Shown here piece by piece: positions 45,256 to 55,449 of a stretch of DNA of 64,000 nucleotides. The position numbers were made by a program, and so were the translations under genes. Source of the stretch: Candidatus Steffania adelgidicola (GTDB taxonomy: Bacteria > Pseudomonadota > Gammaproteobacteria > Enterobacterales > Enterobacteriaceae); contig NZ_CP045889.1 of NCBI RefSeq assembly GCF_020541225.1, positions 1,146,346-1,210,345 on the forward strand, in the 5' to 3' direction. Position 1 is the stretch's first letter. Every line of letters begins with the position of its first letter. The notes under the pieces are model-generated. The model was not told the DNA's origin. It searched no databases and was given only the letters and a program-made list of their open reading frames with translations.

Positions 45256-47922
45256 ATGTCAAAATGTTTATACAATGACGTGGATCCGATCGAAACACGA
45301 GACTGGCTTCAGGCGATCGAATCGGTTATCCGTGAAGAAGGTATTGAACGCGCGAAATTTCTAATTCAACAGGTACTAAAACAAGCGAAAAAAGGTGGAG
45401 TAAGCATCGCGCATGCTGGCCCTCTAGATAATTATATCAATACCATTCCAATTGAGGAGGAACCTAAATATCCTGGCGACTTAGAACTAGAACGCCGTAT
45501 CCGTTCAGCTATTCGCTGGAATGCCATGATGATCGTACTGCATGCGTCAAAGAAAAATTTAGAACTGGGCGGCCACATAGCCTCATTCCAATCTTCCGCC
45601 ACCATTTATGAGGTTTGCTTTAACCATTTTTTTCGCGCACGAAACGATAAAGACGGCGGCGATCTGGTTTATTTCCAAGGTCACATTGCTCCTGGTGTCT
45701 ATGCTCGTGCCTTTCTTGAAGGCCGTCTAACTGAAGAACAGATGAACAACTTCCGTCAGGAAGTTCATGGTAAAGGCCTTTCGTCTTATCCACATCCGAA
45801 GCTAATGCCTGACTTCTGGCAATTCCCAACAGTATCCATGGGCCTCGGCCCAATTAGCGCTATTTATCAAGCTAAATTCCTCAAATATCTACACCACCGA
45901 GCGTTGAAAGATACAACTCATCAAACTGTTTATGCCTTCCTAGGTGACGGTGAAATGGACGAACCAGAATCTAAGGGTGCAATCACTATTGCAACGCGCG
46001 AAAAACTAGACAATCTAGTCTTCATCATTAATTGCAATCTCCAGCGTCTTGATGGTCCCGTAACAGGTAATGGAAAAATTATCCATGAATTGGAGGGGGT
46101 CTTTGAAGGTGCGGGCTGGGAAGTGATTAAAGTAATCTGGGGTAGCCAATGGGATGATCAGCTTCGTAAAGACACCTCCGGAAAACTGGTACAACTGATG
46201 AATGAAACTCTTGATGGCGACTACCAAACTTTTAAATCGAAGAATGGGGCCTATGTTCGCAAACATTTCTTTGGGAAATATCCAGAAACCGCGGCACTGG
46301 TAAAAGAGATGAGCGATGAAGATATTTGGGCCCTAAATCGTGGTGGCCATGACCCCAAGAAAATCTACGCTGCCCTACATAAAGCAAAGATCACCACCGG
46401 GAAACCCGTGGTAATCCTTGCTCACACGATTAAAGGCTACGGGATGGGTATAACCGCAGAAGGCATGAATATCGCACATCAAGTAAAAAAAATGAATACC
46501 GAAGGAATACGTTACTTTCGGGATCGTTTTAATTTAAACATGATTAGCGATGAAAAGATCGCGTCACTGCCTTATATCACCTTTAATGAAGACTCTGAAG
46601 AGTATGCCTATCTTCATCAGCGGCGAAAAGCTCTATATGGTTATCTGCCAAGCCGACTGAAAGACTTCAGTAAGGCGCTGGAGTTACCCACCCTTAATGA
46701 CTTCGCCTCACTTCTAGAAGAGCAAAAGAAAGAGATCTCGACTACTATCGCCTTTGTACGTGTACTAAGCGTTATGCTAAAAAATAAGTCGATCAAAGAT
46801 CGACTAGTCCCAATTATCGCCGATGAAGCTCGTACCTTTGGCATGGAAGGCTTATTTCGTCAGATAGGTATCTATAGCTCAAACGGTCAACAGTACACAC
46901 CTCAAGATCAGGAGCAAATAGCTTACTATCGCGAAGACGAGAAAGGGCAGATCTTACAAGAAGGGATTAATGAGCTTGGAGCAGCATCTTCTTGGTTGGC
47001 AGCAGCCACCTCTTATAGTACTAATGATTTTCCGATGATTCCATTCTACATCTATTACTCAATATTTGGTTTCCAACGTATCGGTGATCTATGCTGGGCA
47101 GCAGGTGACCAGCAGGCGCGAGGTTTTTTAATTGGAGGTACCTCGGGTCGTACTACCTTAAACGGCGAAGGCTTGCAGCATGCAGACGGTCATAGCCATC
47201 TCCAATCACTGACTATCCCGAACTGCATTTCCTACGATCCTGCTTATGCTTATGAGGTCGCCATCATCATGCACGATGGGCTGATTCGGATGTACGGTGA
47301 TAAACCAGAAAATATTTACTACTATCTGACAACACTAAACGAGAACTATGCTATGCCAGCTATCCCAAATGGGGCTGAAGCAGGTATTCGAAGAGGAATT
47401 TACAAGTTAGAAACACTAAAAGGCAATAAAGGCAAAGTACAACTTATGGGTTCTGGCGCAATTCTGCGTCATGTCCGTGATGCAGCGCAAATTTTATCAA
47501 CAGAATATAAGGTAAGTTCGGATGTCTATAGTGTCACCTCGTTTACCGAACTTGCGCGAAATGGTCAAGATTGTGAACGCTGGAATATGCTACATCCAAC
47601 TCAAAAGCCGCACGTGCCTTATATAACCAGTATTCTTAACGATGCACCAACAGTAGCATCAACGGATTATATGAAGCTATTTGCTGAGCAAATCCGCAAC
47701 TTCATTCCGGCTAATGAATACCAGGTTTTAGGTACTGACGGTTTCGGGCGTTCCGATAGTCGTGAAAACCTGCGTTATCACTTTGAAGTGGATGCTAGTT
47801 ATGTAGTGCTTGCAGCGCTGGGTATATTAGCTAAACGTGGTGATATCAGTACCGATCTGGTGACTGAGGCCATCCGTAAATTCGGTATTCATTCCGATAA
47901 AGTTAACCCCCGGTTAGCATAA
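45256..47922 (+). CDS. aceE: Pyruvate dehydrogenase E1 component
   Basis: Thiamine-diphosphate decarboxylase of the PDH complex, homodimeric type. 888 aa (E. coli 887). The ThDP/Mg motif is in FLGDGEMDEPESKGA ... FIINCNLQRLDGPV, and the conserved HTIKGYGMG and GRTTLNGEGLQHADGHSHL are present. AAGGAATAG precedes the ATG. It begins the aceE-aceF-lpd block; its repressor gene pdhR just upstream is dead, so expression is probably no longer pyruvate-controlled. Confidence 0.97.
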   Translation: MSKCLYNDVDPIETRDWLQAIESVIREEGIERAKFLIQQVLKQAKKGGVSIAHAGPLDNYINTIPIEEEPKYPGDLELERRIRSAIRWNAMMIVLHASKKNLELGGHIASFQSSATIYEVCFNHFFRARNDKDGGDLVYFQGHIAPGVYARAFLEGRLTEEQMNNFRQEVHGKGLSSYPHPKLMPDFWQFPTVSMGLGPISAIYQAKFLKYLHHRALKDTTHQTVYAFLGDGEMDEPESKGAITIATREKLDNLVFIINCNLQRLDGPVTGNGKIIHELEGVFEGAGWEVIKVIWGSQWDDQLRKDTSGKLVQLMNETLDGDYQTFKSKNGAYVRKHFFGKYPETAALVKEMSDEDIWALNRGGHDPKKIYAALHKAKITTGKPVVILAHTIKGYGMGITAEGMNIAHQVKKMNTEGIRYFRDRFNLNMISDEKIASLPYITFNEDSEEYAYLHQRRKALYGYLPSRLKDFSKALELPTLNDFASLLEEQKKEISTTIAFVRVLSVMLKNKSIKDRLVPIIADEARTFGMEGLFRQIGIYSSNGQQYTPQDQEQIAYYREDEKGQILQEGINELGAASSWLAAATSYSTNDFPMIPFYIYYSIFGFQRIGDLCWAAGDQQARGFLIGGTSGRTTLNGEGLQHADGHSHLQSLTIPNCISYDPAYAYEVAIIMHDGLIRMYGDKPENIYYYLTTLNENYAMPAIPNGAEAGIRRGIYKLETLKGNKGKVQLMGSGAILRHVRDAAQILSTEYKVSSDVYSVTSFTELARNGQDCERWNMLHPTQKPHVPYITSILNDAPTVASTDYMKLFAEQIRNFIPANEYQVLGTDGFGRSDSRENLRYHFEVDASYVVLAALGILAKRGDISTDLVTEAIRKFGIHSDKVNPRLA

Positions 47923-47936
47923 AGGTAGAGTAAATC

Positions 47937-49592
47937 ATGGCTATTAACATCAATATACCAGATATCGGTCTAGATGCCCTAGAAGTCACGGAAATCTTGG
48001 TTAAAGTAGGTGATCTGGTGAAAACAGAGCAATCACTGATTACCGTGGAAGGGGACAAAGCATCTATGGAAATTCCCTCACCACAGGAAGGAAAGGTAAA
48101 AGAGATCAAAGTGATGGTAGGTGATCAAGTTACCACCGGTAAACTGATTATGACCTTTGATGAATTAGAAAGTATTGCTGAAAATACTGCTAGTAAAGAA
48201 CCAGAGATAAAAAATCAACTCTCTAATATAAAAGAGGAATCAATGAACCTCGCTGAGGTTTTAGTAAAGGTAGATGATGAAATTAAAACCGATCAGTCCT
48301 TTCTTACTATCGAGGAAGATATGATCCCCTCCCGTTCCCCAACGATGCTTAGTACTAGCGAAAAAACAAGTGAAGACTCACTGATCATGGTAGTGGAGGT
48401 TACCTCTAACGACACAACCTCGCTAAATTCCAGAATTAGTAATAAAGCGATGAACATACTGGATGCTTCTGACACCGAAATAGAAGTTACTAAGATTATG
48501 ATTAAGGTAGGCGATAAAATTTGTACCGCACACTCCCTAGTGAACCTAGAAAGTGAGACAGGTGCGATAGCAGTGCCATCGACGTTAATAGGTACCCTCA
48601 AAAAAATTAAGATTATCTCTGATACCAGCGTCTCGCCACCTGAAACTAAATATGAATTTGCCGAAAATGATGCCTATGTACATGCTAGTCCCATTATCCG
48701 ACGGCTAGCAAGAGAATTTGGAATCAACCTAACAAAGGTAAAAGGAACTGGACGTAAAGGCCGTATTCTCCAAAAAGATATCCAGGATTATATTCAAGAA
48801 ATAATCCAGTATGCCGAAAACACATCAGCTGGAGGTGGTAGTATGAATCTGGAATTTCCAACATCTCCGACAGTGGATTTCAGCATATTTGGCGACACTG
48901 AAGTAGTGGAGCTGAAGCGAATTCAAAAGATTTCCGGCGCCAATCTTCACCGAAATTGGATCATGATTCCTCATGTAACTCAATTCGATGAAGTAGATAT
49001 CACTGACATGGAAAGATTCCGTATACAGCAAAACACTGTATCGGAGAAAAAAAAGCTAGGGGTAAAAATAACCCCGCTAGTATTTATTATGAAGGCGGTC
49101 GCCAAAGCACTGGAAGAGTGGCCACTCTTTAACAGCTCACTATCTCCAGATACTCTTAAAGTAACGTTAAAAAAATATATTAATATCGGGATAGCTGTAG
49201 ACACTTCTCATGGTTTAGTAGTACCGGTCTTTCGCCATATAAATAAGAAAGGTATCATGGAACTCTCTCGCGAACTAGCGGAGACCTCAAAAAAAGCCCG
49301 TGAAGGCAAGCTCACCACCTTAGATATGCAAGGTGGCTGCTTTACTATTTCTAGCCTAGGGGGAATTGGAGGAGCGGCATTCACGCCTATCGTCAAGGCC
49401 CCAGAAGTAGCGATACTTGGAGTATCTAAATCATCGATGAAACCGGTGTGGGATGGTAAAGAATTCACACCACGACTAATGCTACCCCTCTCGCTATCCT
49501 ATAACCACCGAGTTATCGATGGCGCTGACGGTGCACGCTTTATTAACTGTATCAATAGCATGATATCAGACATCCGCCGATTGCTAATATAA
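47937..49592 (+). CDS. aceF: Dihydrolipoyl acetyltransferase (PDH E2) with decaying lipoyl domains
   Basis: Core of the PDH complex. Domain 1 (residues 1-77) is a normal lipoyl domain with TVEGDKASME, the lipoylated Lys being residue 41. Domain 2 (about 103-155) has EEDMIPS in place of EGDKASM, and domain 3 (about 180-242) has ESETGAIAVP; both have lost the lysine, and domain 2 is shortened. The subunit-binding domain (247-285) and catalytic domain (about 310-551) with NHRVIDGADGARF look intact. 551 aa (E. coli 630). The reading frame is uninterrupted, so the gene should work through one lipoyl arm. It starts 14 bp after aceE. Confidence 0.95.
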   Translation: MAININIPDIGLDALEVTEILVKVGDLVKTEQSLITVEGDKASMEIPSPQEGKVKEIKVMVGDQVTTGKLIMTFDELESIAENTASKEPEIKNQLSNIKEESMNLAEVLVKVDDEIKTDQSFLTIEEDMIPSRSPTMLSTSEKTSEDSLIMVVEVTSNDTTSLNSRISNKAMNILDASDTEIEVTKIMIKVGDKICTAHSLVNLESETGAIAVPSTLIGTLKKIKIISDTSVSPPETKYEFAENDAYVHASPIIRRLAREFGINLTKVKGTGRKGRILQKDIQDYIQEIIQYAENTSAGGGSMNLEFPTSPTVDFSIFGDTEVVELKRIQKISGANLHRNWIMIPHVTQFDEVDITDMERFRIQQNTVSEKKKLGVKITPLVFIMKAVAKALEEWPLFNSSLSPDTLKVTLKKYINIGIAVDTSHGLVVPVFRHINKKGIMELSRELAETSKKAREGKLTTLDMQGGCFTISSLGGIGGAAFTPIVKAPEVAILGVSKSSMKPVWDGKEFTPRLMLPLSLSYNHRVIDGADGARFINCINSMISDIRRLLI

Positions 49593-49684
49593 TGCCCAAA
49601 TCTTTTCTGCTTTTTTACAACATATTATCGGACTGCAGTATTTCCACTCAGTGGTCGTAATACATATACGACATCATATCATAC

Positions 49685-49713
49685 TTTACAGTCCATTAAC
49701 ATTCATGTATAAT
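49685..49713 (+). promoter_or_regulatory. Sigma-70 promoter for lpd
   Basis: TTTACA (49685-49690), a 17-base spacer, then a perfect TATAAT (49708-49713), about 105 bp before the lpd start. E. coli lpd also has its own promoter between aceF and lpd. The leader contains a CGGGG/CCCCG hairpin at 49717-49735. Confidence 0.7.
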
Positions 49714-49817
49714 GTTCGGGGTTTAAACATCCCCGGTGGAGGGTGGAGAGTGTATATTATACTGAATATACGTAATAAAATAGACGTCTGACCCGCCGGA
49801 TAAATAACTAAGAGGTC

Positions 49818-51248
49818 ATGATGAGCACTGAAATAAAGACCCAGGTTCTGCTGCTGGGGGGAGGGCCGAGTGGTTATTCCGCAGCATTCCGCTGCGCAGA
49901 TTTGGGTTTAGAGACCGTTATAGTAGAACGCTACCCCACTCTAGGAGGGGTCTGTCTAAATGTAGGGTGTATCCCTTCGAAAGCTTTATTACACCTTGCC
50001 AAAGTGATTGAAGAAACTAAGGCAATGAGTAAAAATGGGGTCGTCTTCAACGACCCAACAATTAATATTGATAAAATCCGAACCTGGAAAGAAAAAGTAG
50101 TCAAACAACTGACGAACGGTCTAGTAGATATGGCTACAGCACGGCAAGTCCAGGTGCTACATGGTTCTGGTAAATTTACTGGTAGCAACACCCTCCAAGT
50201 GGAAGGAAGCAATGGTATTACCAACATCACCTTCCAAAATGCTATCATCGCAGCAGGTTCACACTCAATTTTACCACCGTTTATTCCTCAGGACGATCCT
50301 CGCTTATGGAACTCAAGTGATGCTCTTGCCCTGAGCTCAATACCAAAGCGACTGCTAATCATAGGCGGGGGTATTATCGGGTTGGAAATGGCTACTATTT
50401 ATCATGCTTTGGGATCAGTAATCGATGTGGTAGAAATGTTTGATCAGGTCATTCCATCAGCAGATAAGGACGTAATAAAAATCTTTACCAAACATATTAG
50501 TTGCCATTTTAATCTGATGCTAGAAACGAAAGTTATCTCAATAGAACCACAACAAAACGGCATTCATGTCACCATGAATGGAAAAAACGCACCAGTAGAG
50601 ACGCAATATTATGACGCCGTACTAGTGGCGATTGGTCGTATGCCAAACGGCAAGTTACTAAATGCTAGCCAGGCTGGAGTCACAGTGAATGATCGTGGCT
50701 TTATACACGTCGATAAACAAATGCGCACTAATGTACCGCACATCTATGCTATTGGTGATATCATCGGTCAACCAATGGTAGCACATAAAGGCATCCACGA
50801 AGGACATGTAGCTGCTGAAGTTATTGCTGGTAAGAAACACTATTTTGATCCAAAAGTGATTCCGTCTATCGCCTACACCAATCCAGAAGTAGCATGGATC
50901 GGTGTAACAGAAAAAGAAGCAATAGCAAAAGGCATTAGCTATGAAGTTTCTACGTTTCCATGGAGAGCATCCGGTCGTGCAATTGCATCCGACTATCCAG
51001 ATGGAATGACAAAACTCATTTTCGATAAAGAAAACCATCGAGTGATTGGCGGTGCAATAATTGGCGCAAATGGCGGCGAGCTTTTAGGTGAAATCGGCTT
51101 AGCGATTGAAATGGGCTGTGATGCGGAAGATATCGCACTGAGTATCCATGCACACCCGACCCTGTATGAATCAGTTGGCCTGGCGGCAGAAGTTTACACA
51201 GGCGCTATTACTGACATACCTAATAGAAAAGCCAAGAAAAAGCAATAA
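49818..51248 (+). CDS. lpd: Dihydrolipoyl dehydrogenase (E3)
   Basis: FAD enzyme that reoxidises lipoyl groups of PDH and other lipoyl-dependent complexes. FAD motif LLLGGGPSGYSAA, redox disulfide GGVCLNVGCIPSKALLH, NAD motif IGGGIIGLEMA and the active-site HAHPTLYESVGLAAE are complete. 476 aa. Tandem ATG at 49818 and 49821; AGAGG lies just upstream. It ends in a lysine-rich tail like E. coli. The only E3 gene in the window. Confidence 0.97.
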   Translation: MMSTEIKTQVLLLGGGPSGYSAAFRCADLGLETVIVERYPTLGGVCLNVGCIPSKALLHLAKVIEETKAMSKNGVVFNDPTINIDKIRTWKEKVVKQLTNGLVDMATARQVQVLHGSGKFTGSNTLQVEGSNGITNITFQNAIIAAGSHSILPPFIPQDDPRLWNSSDALALSSIPKRLLIIGGGIIGLEMATIYHALGSVIDVVEMFDQVIPSADKDVIKIFTKHISCHFNLMLETKVISIEPQQNGIHVTMNGKNAPVETQYYDAVLVAIGRMPNGKLLNASQAGVTVNDRGFIHVDKQMRTNVPHIYAIGDIIGQPMVAHKGIHEGHVAAEVIAGKKHYFDPKVIPSIAYTNPEVAWIGVTEKEAIAKGISYEVSTFPWRASGRAIASDYPDGMTKLIFDKENHRVIGGAIIGANGGELLGEIGLAIEMGCDAEDIALSIHAHPTLYESVGLAAEVYTGAITDIPNRKAKKKQ

Positions 51249-51267
51249 CTTTCTTTCATCCTGGGGT

Positions 51268-51292
51268 AAAAAGCGCCTTTTGGCGCCTTTTT
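51268..51292 (+). terminator. Rho-independent terminator after lpd
   Basis: AAAAA, stem GCGCC, loop TTTT, stem GGCGC, then CTTTTT, 20 bp beyond the lpd stop. It ends the PDH operon transcript. Confidence 0.88.
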
Positions 51293-52175
51293 ATATCATG
51301 GCGTATAGCCTTTATCCCTGCCATCTCTTCTAAAATTTTAGAATATATTCTATTTTAGAAAAAACATTTCTAATAGAAACAAACGGTATCATGTAATGTA
51401 AAATGATCCTTGATATTAAACGAAATCGATTTTACTTTGAAGAATCGTGACTATATCAAAAATATTTTTGATATATAGAATATATATACATAACAAGTCT
51501 ATATAGGACTACCTGACGTATAAAAAATCTGTGATCATGATTCAATATTATAGATAAAATATTATTGAACAATATATAGCTATCTCGCCGTATTAAACAA
51601 TCTGAGTGTTATTTTTATCTCAGCTTTCCTTAGAAAAAAAAACACCACCAAGAAACCATAATGCTTCCGTTTTTTACTTTCTTGATGTTCAGCATGTCTA
51701 ACTATAAACTTTATAGTTTATATAATATTTAGATCACTGGTGATTAGTATTTTTTTTCTTCAATGGAAATATTTAAAAATGCGTTTTCCTCAATTCTATT
51801 TTCACTCATTTCTTATTTCATACCCAGTTGCATCTGTTAAAAACAGACCATGATTTATTTATTTGTTTTATGATTCTTCTAATAAATCAGTAGGTAAAAC
51901 CGTTTTTTTCTTCTGATTAGTTGCACCAGTTTTTTTATCATGTACAGTGATACCTTTCATACATCTGACAGTTATTGTTTTACTGATTACTAAAGAAATA
52001 GACAGCGATTTCTTATGCTTCTTAGATCAATAATCGAATTCATAATAACTTGAGATGTTACTCTACTATCAAATGACACTGATAAAAACAAATTGATTTT
52101 TGATGGTGCTGAAGCAATATAAAAGTACGCCCACATCTCTTGATTGCAGTAAACATCACTCCGGTAGAGGTAAAT
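51293..52175. other. Gene-less AT-rich space between lpd and topA
   Basis: No gene or pseudogene recognised. lpd and topA are not neighbours in E. coli, so a rearrangement junction lies here. There are several AT palindromes: TCTAAAATTTTAGA near 51330, TAGAATATATTCTA just after it, and AACTATAAA/TTTATAGTT at 51700-51718 with a single-base centre. Confidence 0.5.
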
Positions 52176-54752
52176 ATGGGTAAAGCTCTCGTTATCGTTG
52201 AGTCGCCAGCCAAAGCAAAAACGATTAATAAATATTTAGGTCAAGACTACGTTGTGAAATCAAGCGTTGGTCATATTCGCGATTTGCCGATTAACGGTTC
52301 CGTCTATCAAAAACACAATCACTCTAGTAACAAGAAAAAAAACAAACACGATCTGCAGCATCCATTAGTCAACAGAATGGGAATTGATCCTTACCATGAC
52401 TGGATAGCGCAATATGAAATTTTACCCGGCAAAGAGAAAGTGGTAACCGAGCTAAAAACTCTTGCAGAAAAAGCCGATCATATCTATCTAGCAACAGACC
52501 TTGACCGAGAAGGAGAAGCTATTGCCTGGCATTTACGTGAAGTGATCGGCGGTGATGAGAAACGTTTTAGCCGCGTCGTATTTAATGAGATCACTCACAA
52601 CGCGATCACTCAAGCCTTTAAAAATCCATGTGCACTAAACATGAACCGAGTATATGCTCAGCAAGCAAGGCGATTTATGGACCGCGTCGTCGGTTATATG
52701 ATCTCACCGTTATTATGGCAGAAAATTGCTCGCGGCCTTTCAGGTGGTCGAGTCCAGTCAGTAGCAGTTAGGCTCATAGTAGAGCGCGAACGGGAAATTA
52801 AAACATTTGTACCGCAAGAGTATTGGGAATTATACGCTCATCTACAAACCGCACTAACGATGCAGGTAACACATCAAGGAAAAAAACTCTTCAAACCAAT
52901 TAATCATCAGGAAATGTTATCAGCAATAAATCTTCTGGAAAATTCAGAGTATGTAGTTAGAAATCGTGACGATAAAGTGAGCATGAGCAAACCAGGAGCG
53001 CCATTCACCACCTCCACACTGCAACAGGCAGCAAGTTCCCACCTGGGCTATGGAGTAAAAAAAACCATGAGGTTAGCACAACAACTGTATGAAGCCGGGT
53101 ATATTACCTATATACGTACCGATTCTACTAATTTGAGTCAGGATGCGCTAACCATGGCTCGAAATTATATCCGTACTTCTTTCGGACACCATTATCTACC
53201 GAAGCGATCTAATAAATATGCCACTAAAAATAATGTCCAGGAGGCACATGAAGCGATTCGCCCCTCCGAGGTATATACTCTGTCAGAAAAACTAAAAGAC
53301 ATGGAATCTTCTGCACAAAAACTATATCAACTCATATGGTGTCAATTCATTACCTGCCAAATGACTCCAGCGCAATATAATTGCACCACACTCACCGTAA
53401 CCGCCGGTGAGTTTCAATTACGTGCTCGAGCCAGAACACTATGTTTTGATGGGTGGATAAAACTAATGCCGGCAATACGTACGATCGAAGAAGATAAGAC
53501 TTTACCGACGGTAGAAGTTGGCCAAAGACTTCAATTAACTAAATTGCTGCCACGTCGGCATTATACCAAACCACTCCCGCGATATAGCGAAGCTTCACTA
53601 GTCAAAGAGTTAGAGAAACGAGGCATTGGCCGACCCTCGACTTATGTATCGATTATCTCTACAATTCAAGATCGCGGCTATGTCCATATAGAAAACCGAC
53701 GTTTTTACGCTGAGAAGATGGGAGAAATCGTTACCGATCGTCTAACAGAAAACTTTCATGAACTAATGAATTATGATTTTACTGCTAAAATGGAAGATAC
53801 CCTCGATCAGGTAGCAGCAAATCAGCAGGAATGGAAGAGTCTCTTAAATATATTCTTTGAAAAATTCACCCAGCAGCTAGAAAACGCCACGAAAGATCCG
53901 AAAGACGGAGGCATGCGCCCAAATCCAATCGTGATGACCGTCATTGATTGTCCAGTCTGCGGCCGAAACATGGGAATCCGTACTGCTAGTACCGGCGTCT
54001 TCCTAAGTTGTTCGGGCTACGGCCTACCCTTAAAGGAGCGATGCAAAAGCACTATTAATCTCATTCCAGCATCTGAAGCTCTAAACGTTTTGGAAGGTGA
54101 GGATGCAGAAACAAATGCATTGCGCTTACGCCGCCGCTGTAGAAAATGCGGCACCGCTATGGATAATTATATCATTAACAGCCATCATCAACTTCACGTT
54201 TGCGGAAATAATCCGCAATGTGATACATACGATATAGAACAAGGTGATTTCCGTATCAAAGGTCAAAATAGTCCCGTCATCCAATGTGAGAAATGTAGCG
54301 CTGACATGCAGATGAAAGTAGGACCTTTTGGGAAATATATGGGCTGTACAAACGATGCGTGTAAAAACACTCGTAAAATTCTGCGCACCGGCGAAGTCGC
54401 AAGACCACAGGCAGATCCAGTATTGCTACCTGAGTTGCCGTGCGAGAAATCAGATGCGTACTTTGTACTACGTGAGGGAGAAGCAGGGATATTTTTGGCC
54501 GCTAACACATTTCCGAAATCTAGAGAAACCCGAGCCCCTCTAATTTCAGAACTAGCCCGTTTTCGCGATCGCTTGCCAGAAAAACTACGATATTTAGCCG
54601 ATGCACCTCTACAAGATGACAAGGGTAACGCGACTTTTGTACGCTTCAGCCGTAAAACAAAGCAACAATACGCTGCCTCTAAAAAAGACGGCAAGGCTAC
54701 TGGATGGTGTGCTTTCTACATTAATACTACATGGCAGGTCACTCAAAAGTAA
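52176..54752 (+). CDS. topA: DNA topoisomerase I
   Basis: Type IA enzyme that relaxes negative supercoils. The Toprim domain begins [19 protein letters not shown] and includes [15 protein letters not shown]; the catalytic Tyr is in [12 protein letters not shown]. Three C-terminal tetracysteine zinc fingers are intact (CPVC...C...C, CRKC...C...C, CEKC...C...C), plus the zinc-ribbon tail. 858 aa (E. coli 865). I chose ATG 52176, preceded by AGAGG at 52166-52170; the frame is open from 52140, but the extra residues are not family-like. The regulator YacG of the opposing gyrase is dead in this genome. Confidence 0.97.
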   Translation: MGKALVIVESPAKAKTINKYLGQDYVVKSSVGHIRDLPINGSVYQKHNHSSNKKKNKHDLQHPLVNRMGIDPYHDWIAQYEILPGKEKVVTELKTLAEKADHIYLATDLDREGEAIAWHLREVIGGDEKRFSRVVFNEITHNAITQAFKNPCALNMNRVYAQQARRFMDRVVGYMISPLLWQKIARGLSGGRVQSVAVRLIVEREREIKTFVPQEYWELYAHLQTALTMQVTHQGKKLFKPINHQEMLSAINLLENSEYVVRNRDDKVSMSKPGAPFTTSTLQQAASSHLGYGVKKTMRLAQQLYEAGYITYIRTDSTNLSQDALTMARNYIRTSFGHHYLPKRSNKYATKNNVQEAHEAIRPSEVYTLSEKLKDMESSAQKLYQLIWCQFITCQMTPAQYNCTTLTVTAGEFQLRARARTLCFDGWIKLMPAIRTIEEDKTLPTVEVGQRLQLTKLLPRRHYTKPLPRYSEASLVKELEKRGIGRPSTYVSIISTIQDRGYVHIENRRFYAEKMGEIVTDRLTENFHELMNYDFTAKMEDTLDQVAANQQEWKSLLNIFFEKFTQQLENATKDPKDGGMRPNPIVMTVIDCPVCGRNMGIRTASTGVFLSCSGYGLPLKERCKSTINLIPASEALNVLEGEDAETNALRLRRRCRKCGTAMDNYIINSHHQLHVCGNNPQCDTYDIEQGDFRIKGQNSPVIQCEKCSADMQMKVGPFGKYMGCTNDACKNTRKILRTGEVARPQADPVLLPELPCEKSDAYFVLREGEAGIFLAANTFPKSRETRAPLISELARFRDRLPEKLRYLADAPLQDDKGNATFVRFSRKTKQQYAASKKDGKATGWCAFYINTTWQVTQK

Positions 54753-55449
54753 TTCAGTTAACATTTATAATATCACTTTTTAATGCACTAAAATTAATTG
54801 TCTTTATAATTCCATACTCAAATCACGTCTTTCTTAAAGAGACGATATCTGTGATTCACTATAACTAATATACTCTAACTAAAAATAGTTTTTCTATTAA
54901 ATCGATCAATTTAATTCTAAACGTGATACTTGGAATACAATTAGTTAGCTTTAAGCACTCTATCTTATCCCAGAGTGCTGCATGTCGCTAGGATATATAT
55001 TGTGCAGTGCTTACAAAGCATGCGCTACCCCTCACCTTATGGAGGATGTATAAAGTGCTAACTTATCTTTTTGTATTCTTTACTTTTACTGGAATTATCC
55101 GCACCGGATAACATTTTACATCCAGATAATTACTTCACTATGTGTATAACAAGAAGTCTTAACGTTATTAATACAAGAACCGTAAATACACTTGTGAATA
55201 TAACGGTGGCTGAAATAAATACTAACAATCATTGCATCCCTTTACGGAATACAGCATATTAAACTCTAGCTATAGATTTTTTATATATTTATAAATGAAT
55301 GATGAAACAGCTCTCTTTCCAAGCGAGTCGCTAATACAGATAAAAAAATAGTAAAAATGTATTCTCAGCAATATACGCCCGCTGATTTATATGCTATAAT
55401 GTAAAACAACTTCATCCGTGATATCATACGGATTAATTTTATCAAACAT
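54753..55449. other. Gene-less space between topA and ygfZ
   Basis: Holds convergent gene ends. A 63-codon frame at 55071-55262 has no recognisable features. A TATAAT-like box is at 55394-55399. No clear terminator for either neighbour; a near-palindrome CGTCT...AGACG at about 54827-54845 is a weak candidate after topA. Confidence 0.45.

Noticed and set aside
55071-55262. 63-codon open frame after topA.
   Set aside because: No recognisable domain; lies in a gene-less AT-rich space.
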